Part shown: positions 38,381-44,462 of the stretch, piece after piece
How the letters are laid out: each line of letters starts with the position of its first letter
Position numbering within the stretch: the first letter of the stretch is position 1
Source of the DNA: Prorocentrum cordatum
Lineage: Eukaryota; Sar; Dinophyceae; Prorocentrales; Prorocentraceae
DNA length: 44,462 bases
Reading direction: 5' to 3'
Assembly: GCA_963575745.1 (NCBI GenBank)
Contig: CAUYUJ010000385.1
Span: forward strand, 70,001 to 114,462
The notes under the pieces: model-generated
What the model was told of the DNA's origin: nothing
The model's input: the letters and a program-made list of their open reading frames with translations, nothing else
The model's database searches: none
Position numbers and translations under genes: made by a program

Positions 38381-39597
38381 ATCGCAGCCCCCCAGGGATG
38401 GCGAGGTCTAATTTGGGTCCGCGCGTGGCGTCACTGTGCTGGGCCCCCCAGCAGGCCTCGAAAGTGGCGACGGTTTCACAGATCGCAGCCCCCCAGGGAT
38501 GGCGAGGTCTAATTTGGGTCCGCGCGTGGCGTCGCTGTGCTGGGCCCCCAAGCAGGCCTCGAAAGTGGCGACAGTTTCACAGATCGCAGCCCCCCAGGGA
38601 TGGCGAGGTCTAATTTGGGTCCTCGAAAGTGGCGGCAGTTTCACAAATCGCAGCCCCCCAGGGATGTCGAGGTCTAATTCGGGTCCGCGCGAGGCGTCAC
38701 TGTGCTGGGCCCCCCAGCAGGCCTCGAAAGTGGCGACGGTTTCACAGATCGCAGCCCCCCAGGGATGGCGAGGTCCAATTTGGTCCGCGTGCGCGTCACT
38801 GTGCTGGGTCCCCCCAGCAGGCCTCGAAAGTGGCGACAGTTTCACAGATCGCAGCCCCCCAGGGATGAAGAGGTCTAAATTTGGGTCCGCGCGTGGCGTC
38901 ACTGTGCTGGGCCCCCCAGCAGGCCTCGAAAGTGGCGACAGTTTCACAGATCGCAGCCCCCCAGGGATGGCGAGGTCTAATTTGGGTCCGCGCGTGGCGT
39001 CACTGTGCTGGGCCCCCCAGCAGGCCTCGAAAGTGGCGACAGTTTCACAGATCGCAGCCCCCCAGGGATGGCGAGGTCTAATTTGGGTCCGCCCGTGGCG
39101 TCACTGTTGCTGGGCCCCCAAAGCAGGCCTCGAAAGTGGCGACAGTTTCACAGATCGCAGCCCCCCCAGGGATGGCGAGGTCAATTCGAATCCGCCCGTG
39201 GCGTCACTGTGCTGGGCCCCCCAGCAGGCCTCGAAAGTGACGACAATTTCACAGATCGCAGCCCCCCAGGGACGGCGAGGTCTAATTTGGGTCCGCGTGT
39301 GGCGTCACTGTGCTGGGCCCCCCAGCAGGCCTCGAAAGTGGCGACGGTTTCACAGATCGCAGCCCCCCAGGGATGGCGAGGTCTAATTTGAATCCGCCCG
39401 TCGCCCTCGCTGTGCTGGGCCCCCCAGCAGGCCTCGAAAGTGGCGACGGTTTCACAGATCGCAGCCCCCCCAGAGATGGCGAGGTCTAATTTGAATCCGC
39501 GCGTGGCCCTCTCTGTGCTGGGCCCCCCAGCAGGCCTCGAAAATGGCGGCAGTTTCACAGATCGCAGCCCCCCAGGGGTGGCGAGGTCAAATTTGAA
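38381..39597. repeat. 101-bp satellite, 13 copies
   Basis: The unit starts ATCGCAGCCCCCCAGGGATG, continues GCGAGGTCTAATTTGGGTCC, GCGCGTGGCGTCACTGTGCT and GGGCCCCCCAGCAGGCCTCG, and ends AAAGTGGCGACAGTTTCACAG. Unit starts: 38381, 38482, 38583, 38647, 38748, 38848, 38950, 39051, 39154, 39254, 39355, 39458, 39561. One unit (38583) lost 37 bp in its middle. The right-hand units share AATTTGAATCCG and CCCTC variants, so the array has subfamilies. Open frames through it exist because the unit is not a multiple of three and lacks stops; they are not genes. Confidence 0.97.
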
Positions 39598-39665
39598 TGC
39601 ATCATTTTTTCCAGTATCTGCTTGAAGAACGGAGCCTGGCACAGGGCAGCTTTGGCAAGCGACAA
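39597..39665. repeat. Direct repeat copy 1 (pair with 39780-39848)
   Basis: TGCATCATTTTTTCCAGTAT, CTGCTTGAAGAACGGAGCCT, GGCACAGGGCAGCTTTGGCA and AGCGACAACGGCC; copy 2, 183 bp to the right, differs at two or three bases. Copy 1 is fused directly to the end of the 101-bp satellite. Confidence 0.95.
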
Positions 39666-39779
39666 CGGCCTGCGGCAATAAAGACGTCTGGAGGCGACGG
39701 GCTGGCTGTGGGAGCCAGAAAGACTACAGAGCAGGTATGAAACGGAACTGTGCGATGCAAACTCGTTCAACAACGTACA

Positions 39780-39848
39780 TGCATCATTTTTTCCAGTATC
39801 TGCTTGAGGAACGGAGCCTGGCACAGGGCAGCTTTGGCAGGCGACAAC
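39780..39848. repeat. Direct repeat copy 2 (pair with 39597-39665)
   Basis: Same sequence as copy 1 with G for A at two sites (TGCTTGAGGAACGG, GGCAGGCGACAACGG). In both copies TGCATCATTTTTTCCAG resembles a splice acceptor on plus, but no exon was found. Confidence 0.95.
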
Positions 39849-40533
39849 GGCCCATCTACAACAAAGCACAGTACCCATCAACAAGCATTGCACTGGCCTA
39901 GCCGTGAAGCAACATCCATTTTCTAGAAACCACCTTGGCGACAATTGTTTGCGAGAACATTCGAGCAAGCTGCTTGCAAAGAGCGTCGGGATAGGCGGAC
40001 TTTTGCTGAGTGCGAAAGTGGGTGGCACCGCTCTACTTCCCAGACAGCTCGAGATGGGGCCGTCCTGAAAAATCACACACGCCGCGGCCATGACACTTCA
40101 TAGCCAGAAGAGAAGGAGAGGGGCGACAATGCAGAAATTGGAGCCTAGTGCGCGCACGAAAGGGACGACCAGCAGCACATTAATCAACAAAGGCTTCAGA
40201 GAAAAAAGGAGAGTGATGGCGACGTGCTCTGTCTGGAAAATGCCAAAGCCAACTGCTACCAGGGTTCTCTTCACCGATAGGGATGCCAAACTTTGCTGCG
40301 AGCTGCCAGATCTGCCCCGCGCGGGAGGCAAGCAGGTTGCCAAGCTCCAGCTTGGCCTGATCGGCTGCAGCTAAGCCCGGCAAGCCAAAGACGTGTGCGC
40401 TGTCACGAAGGCGTCGAGGCATGCGAGATGCAGGGCCGCCTCGTCGCGCTTGCGAGAGCGACTCGAATCCAGCGGCCAAATGTTCGCACTCCAGCCGCTG
40501 GTGGGCTGGAATCGTTATCTTCTCGATCGCCAC
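39849..40533. other. 3' flank of the DIRS-like element, no gene
   Basis: No recognised coding sequence. If the element at 40534 onward has terminal repeats, one end should lie here; none could be paired because the other end is outside the window. Confidence 0.4.
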
Positions 40534-41430
40534 TCACGCGTGCTTGTCGTAGCGCTGCACGCTGTTGAAGGCGTGCCAGCTTCCGAGCTGCAGCTTCTCC
40601 ATTAGCGTGCGGCTGGCCGTCAGGCGGTCGAGGATGTCGCCGCCGTGCCTGAGGCTGCAAAGCGTGCCTGCTAAACAGCTGGCTCGCACAGCCTCGAGCA
40701 CCTGGCCAAACCGCCGCAGGAAGAGGCTGTAGACGAAGTCCCACAGCGGGTGCCAGAAGCCCAGGCGGGGGTCGCGGAGGCGCACCAAGGCCCAAGCCAG
40801 GGCCTGCTGCCGCGGGGAGACCCGCGCAACGGTGTGGTCCAGCTCGCCCGTCTTGCCTGGCTGCTGCCACTTTGTAACCGGCACCACTAATGACATGCGC
40901 AGGCGCTTCCAACTTGGCAGCGAGTGGGCGAGCTGCGGGAAGCACCTCTGCAAGGGCGCCAAGTGCCGCTGAGGGAGACCTCCAAGCACCGCGACGCCAA
41001 GCTTTGCAGTTGTCGCCCGCGCCACCTTCAGGTCGAAGGCCCACCGCAGGAGGTCGGTCAGCGCTGCGTCCCAAGCCGCCACGGGCCAGTCGGGCAGCAC
41101 GTCCACCATGAGCCACCCTGCCAGCAGCAGCAACACCTTCAGGTAGAGCACCAGAGTGGACGGCTGCACCACGTTGGCTGCCAGCAAGCCCTGGCGGGGC
41201 AGCCAGCGGGCCTGTTCCGGGGCGGAAAGCGGCGGTGGCTGCGCTCTGCTCCTTGCGGATCCGCCACCACCAGCGGCTCGCTTCGGGGTCGGCGAAGCGC
41301 CTCCCACCTCTGGCAGGCTCGGCTGGCCGGCCGGCGGAGCAGCCTGGAGCGTGCGGACCTCCTGCATGGCCACTGCCGTTGTGACGCCTGAACTGGTCTT
41401 TGTGCTCGGGCCAAGACGGCTCCGTCCCAG
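40534..41430 (-). CDS. Tyrosine recombinase domain of the DIRS-like element
   Basis: The relevant frame starts within or after the RNase H end (about 41430) and stops at 40534. The N-part has LLAANVVQPSTLVLYLKVLL, DWPVAAWDAALTDLLRWAFD and TTAKLGVAVLGGLPQ, the usual core-binding layout. The catalytic part has VVPVTKWQQPGKTGELDHTV and ends SLRHGGDILDRLTASRTLME, then LQLGSWHAFNSVQRYDKHA. In it Arg and His of LRH, Trp of GSW and the Tyr of QRYDKH fit the conserved R-H-(H/W)-Y residues. The enzyme would integrate the circular DNA copy. It is in +1 frame relative to the RT-RNase H part, so expression needs frameshifting, or this copy is dead. The junction lies between 41441 and about 41200. Confidence 0.7.
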   Translation of the reverse strand: MGRSRLGPSTKTSSGVTTAVAMQEVRTLQAAPPAGQPSLPEVGGASPTPKRAAGGGGSARSRAQPPPLSAPEQARWLPRQGLLAANVVQPSTLVLYLKVLLLLAGWLMVDVLPDWPVAAWDAALTDLLRWAFDLKVARATTAKLGVAVLGGLPQRHLAPLQRCFPQLAHSLPSWKRLRMSLVVPVTKWQQPGKTGELDHTVARVSPRQQALAWALVRLRDPRLGFWHPLWDFVYSLFLRRFGQVLEAVRASCLAGTLCSLRHGGDILDRLTASRTLMEKLQLGSWHAFNSVQRYDKHA

Positions 41431-41440
41431 ACTGGAAACG

Positions 41441-43362
41441 TCTCGAAGGGCCATCTGCAGGGTTGAGCTCTGAGGGGATCCATCTGAACGTGACCTTGAG
41501 GTTGCAGGCGACCGATATGGCAAAGGAGCAGCGGCAGCCAGACAAGAGACCAAAGTCGGACGCACGACCCTTTTCACGGGCGCAGATCATCGACATGTTG
41601 TCACCCAAGCCCAGAAGACGATGCCCGTGGCATCTCGAATTGCGAGAGGCGCGCCGCAGCCAGAGAAGCCCTGCTGAGCTTTCTAGCCTGTGGATGGTAC
41701 TTTGGCGCCTCCACTTGCATGCAACAGCCGTGACCCAGGTCGCTTCACGCAGCAGCTCAGAGCTCACCTCGGCGAAACCTGCCGCACGCCCAAGTAAGAG
41801 TGCGTCCGGGTCCGAGAGCTCGATGCTGTCGGCAGCCAGGGCAGCGCCCCGCGGGGCCACCAGTGAGGCGAGGGGCCCGCGAAAGCGCAGCTTCTCCGGC
41901 TGCCTGCCCGCGGCCTGCACTGCGCTCAAGGGCCAGTGCGCAGTGCAGACTCCCGCGCCCCACGGCGACGCGTCGAAGGCACCCGCCTCAGCGTGCCAGG
42001 GCCTCTTCATATCGGCGAACACCGTGGGCAACAGTGCGAGCACCCACCTGAGCTCGCGTCGGCAGCTGGGCCACAGCGGCTGCGCCCTGTCGTAGGTGAA
42101 GCGGATGAAGACGTAGACTGCACTGAGGAGGCTGAGCGCCTCACGGCGCAGCAGCAGCAGCGCAACCACGTGACCCACGAGCCTCTCCAGCTGGCGCCCC
42201 GTGATACGTCTTCCCGGCTCCAGCAGGTGCGAGATACAACCATGCACTCTCCAAAACTTCTCGGGTGCGGGGCGCCACCTGGCGGCCTTCGCGTCCAGCG
42301 TGAAGCCGAGGAGGACGACATCCAGGTCAAGCGATGCCTTGACGCCCTCACTGGTGAACGAGTCGAGCACGTCGTTGACCACCTGCAATGCTGTCTCGCG
42401 GCTGGTGCTAATGGCAGCAAAGTTGTCTATGTACAAGACCTTGGCTGCGGCTGAGCTGTCAGAGAGGCACGCCCCAGGCTGCTTGTCCACCAGCCACTGG
42501 TTGCTCGGAGAGACCGAGGCCAGCACATTCAGGTGGGCAGATTGCACAAAGTGGACGGCCCAGTTCCAACCCATGGGAACGACCCGCACGCGGAAGGCTA
42601 TCCTGGGCCGAGCAGACAGCTCTGGCCCCGACGCCTCGCGCAGGCGGGCCGGCAGCATGCGGGTCGCCAGGCTCGGTAAGCAGAAGTAGTTCCTGGCCCA
42701 GGCCGGCAGCGCGCACTGGTAGAAGCAGACCTCCACATCGCCCGCAGCCAGGTGCACCTCCTCACCGGGCGTGCACTCCAAGCTGCTGAGGGCGTCGCCG
42801 GAGGCCAAGTGCGTGTACTCGGGCGTCCTGAAGTGGCAGTTCGCCCTCCTAGTGTCGAAGATGAGCCTCAGCTTGTCATCTTTGCGTGGCACGCAGAAGA
42901 CGCCCGTCTCCTCCTTCCGTTCCAGCTCGTAGTCCAAAACTTCGACGATCCCTGCATCGTAGAGCTCGAGCAGGAACCGCCCGTAGTCAATGCCCCGCTG
43001 CGCCAGCTTACCGTCCACGTAACACGTGACGTCCGCCTCCTCCAGAGCAGCAGTAGCCTCCTGCTCCGAGCGCAATAACCCGTGCCCAGACTCCAGCGCC
43101 GACTGCAGGTGCGCGGGCAACAGCCGAACAAGATCGACACGCCCAGCACCGCCAGAAGGAAGAGAGACCCTCCCGCGCTGGTAGCCGGCTCTCGCCCCGA
43201 TCGCTGGCTCGTCAGCATAGCCAGGCCGAAGCCCCAGAAGCGCCTGAAACGCCTCCTGGTTGGTGCAATCCTCAGTCCTCGGCGGGACCGCGGCGTAGAC
43301 CCCCTTCAGATGCTGCAGCGCGGAGCGCTGCGCCAAGCTGAGGCGGCCGGCCCGCCGACCGC
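41441..43362 (-). CDS. Reverse transcriptase-RNase H of the DIRS-like element
   Basis: The coding-like part runs from about LSLAQRSALQHLKGVYAA (43345) to WIPSELNPADGPSR (41441). Motifs in order: ETGVFCVPRKDDKLRLIFDT then RRANCHF; HLAAGDVEVCFYQC (palm Asp); RVRVVPMGWNWAVHFVQSAH; VLYIDNFAAIST (YIDN in place of YxDD, as often seen in this family); LDVVLLGFTLDA. RNase H: GAFDASPWGAG, TIHRLESSAGLLWLR, LLGLGDNMSMI and ELNPADGPSR supply the acidic residues. The frame stays open to 40403, but the part after 41441 is low-information and out of frame with the recombinase. A +1 step near 43345-43362 links it to the upstream frame. Confidence 0.8.
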
Positions 43363-44408
43363 CCGCCACCGCCCAGCTCGTTGAGCGCCGCGACGCCTTC
43401 CAGCATCCAGCGCTCCTGGCGCCTGCAACGAGCGGCTTTGCGCCGCTGCCCCAGCGAGAGCTCGCCGTCAAGGGCAGAGAACCCCTTCAAGCACTGGAGC
43501 GCCTCCGAGTAGAGCGGGATAGGCAGCGCGTCTCTCTGCGCGAGACCGTCATCGCCAAAACCCAGCGAGGGGGCATCGCCGTTCAGCACGCCTCGCCTCC
43601 CCTGCAAACTCGCGCCGAGGTCGGGGGGCCCCTCGGCGCGAGGGGGCGCCTCAGGCGCCACGGCCGCGCCCGCGGCCGTACGCCTTGGCCTTGGCACCCG
43701 CCGCTGGTTCGCCAGAGGCCGCACCGCGGTCGGCGCCGCGCTCCAGCAGCCATTCCTCTCGCCCCTTGTTGCGCTCCTTGAGGATGGCGCATCCCCCTCG
43801 GGGCATCGTCGCCACCCAGCTAAGCTCTCCCCGGCGGCGCAGACAAGCGCCGAGCCGCGGCTCCTGCCCTGCCCGAGGAATTTGGGTCGCCCATCGAGCC
43901 AGGGCGCAGCGCCCTGACCAGCCTCACCCTCGCGCAAGCTCGACGCATACGGCTCCTCCCAGAGCTGGTCGCGGCGGCAGCGGGTCTTCTCCACCACCAC
44001 CAGCTCGCAAGCGTCGAGCCGGTCCTCGGTGGTGAGCTCCTGCAGCACCTCCAACGTGAAGTGGTGGTCGTCCATGCCCGAGTCCAATGCTGTGAGCCCC
44101 TGGATTGACCTCGACCAGCACTGCCTCTGCCGCGGCATGTAGTCCGCCTCCAAGATCTTCTCGAGCAGCACGGCCGCGGTCCTCGGCCCCTTGCAGCGCC
44201 CGTTCGCGACGGGCGTGGTGGCCATCTTGGCCAGAGCGTCATGGAGCAACCTGGAGCGGCCGCCCGATGGCAAGTAGAGTACTGGCAGCGCGGGAAGGCC
44301 CCCACCGCTGCCGGACAGCGCGGCCGCCACTGCCTCCAGGATGTTGGCCACGGCGACCGCGAACGAGATGCCCGAACCCAGCAGCATGTACCCGCGACCG
44401 CCAAGCAC
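43345..44408 (-). CDS. Upstream polyprotein-like part of the DIRS-like element
   Basis: Open minus frame to 43272; coding-like until about 43345. Words DDHHFTLEVLQELTTEDRLD, ACELVVVEKTRCRRDQLWEE and RRQERWMLEGVAALNELGGG match the region that precedes the reverse transcriptase in related dinoflagellate elements; the last word is normally followed in one frame by the RT linker. The first codon shown is not a proven start and the frame may extend past the window edge. No protease or zinc knuckle was identified. Role unknown (Gag-like or linker). Confidence 0.55.
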
Positions 44409-44462
44409 GACCTGCGGCTGGCCACCAGCTCCAAGGGGCTCAGGCGAGATACGAGTCCCCGC

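Larger units (their letters stand above)
40534..44462 (-). mobile_element. DIRS-like (tyrosine recombinase) retroelement, 5' end outside window
   Basis: On minus, in order: an upstream polyprotein-like region, reverse transcriptase, RNase H, tyrosine recombinase. The order and motifs match a retroelement family I know as abundant in dinoflagellates. The three parts lie in three frames, each step being +1. The element reads leftward and its beginning lies beyond 44462. Confidence 0.75.

Noticed and set aside
38398-39391. Open frames of 61-316 codons across the 101-bp satellite
   Set aside because: A unit length not divisible by three rotates all frames through the same stop-free sequence.
38381-39597. 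Regular repeats suggesting a CRISPR array
   Set aside because: The whole 101-bp unit is conserved with no unique spacers, and the setting is eukaryotic; this is a satellite.
40403-41440. C-terminal half of the 1022-codon frame as a real protein part
   Set aside because: It is low-information (Gly/Ala/Arg-rich), while the +1 frame carries clear tyrosine recombinase motifs.

Overview
This window looks like nuclear DNA of a dinoflagellate, probably a free-living high-GC one; a Prorocentrum-like genome would fit, but the species cannot be assigned from sequence alone. The strongest evidence is a perfect dinoflagellate spliced leader (TCCGTAG + CCATTTTGGCTCAAG) followed by a truncated relic copy, read on the minus strand at 36571-36535. 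Supporting signs are a probable GC-AG intron, several protein families I know only as large dinoflagellate-specific families, nearly all recognisable genes on one strand (minus), and very abundant simple repeats. No rRNA, tRNA, CRISPR or bacterial operon structure was seen.

Layout. 1-0.35 kb: the decayed C-terminal end of a LINE reverse transcriptase. 1.07-1.25 kb: a fold-back (MITE-like) element. 1.38-2.46 kb: an AGCTT pentanucleotide satellite with a 220-240 bp higher-order period. 3.6-6.3 kb: TA, TCC, GGA and GA microsatellites and a GC-rich quasi-periodic repeat. 6.3-6.9 kb: a coding-like segment broken by TAG. 7.15-22.05 kb: a distinct 15 kb block bounded by two AT-rich islands that share an 18-base word. 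The block holds, all on minus, a retroposed and decayed copy of a multicopy dinoflagellate gene preceded by an eroded spliced-leader array (8.4-10.2 kb), and four dinoflagellate-family genes (10.8-12.9, 15.4-16.3, 17.2-18.4 and 18.9-20.9 kb). Their spacers and introns carry about 30 copies of a 15-nt hairpin of form AGCGG-Y-NNN-R-CCGCT, whose inner pair changes in a compensatory way. I found no copy outside this block.

22-31 kb: few recognisable genes, namely a candidate terminal exon, a 474-codon hypothetical frame with PPSVEA repeats, a long quasi-periodic GGCCCAAGA-type repeat field, duplicated segments and microsatellites. 31.4-36.6 kb: an apparently full-length LINE with ORF1, then ORF2 (endonuclease plus reverse transcriptase, catalytic residues intact). 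Its 5' end is exactly a tandem spliced leader, and both ends abut GGA/TCC microsatellite. 36.6-39.9 kb: CAT/TCC microsatellites, a second fold-back element, duplicated segments and a 13-copy 101-bp satellite. 40.5-44.46 kb: a DIRS-like (tyrosine recombinase) retroelement reading leftward and leaving the window, with RT-RNase H and YR domains in different frames.

The most interesting themes are a retrotransposon whose 5' end is made by host trans-splicing, and a structured hairpin family confined to one gene block. Domain and family assignments are from reading the translations; no database search was possible. Several listed open frames begin at non-ATG codons, and this is stated where it matters.
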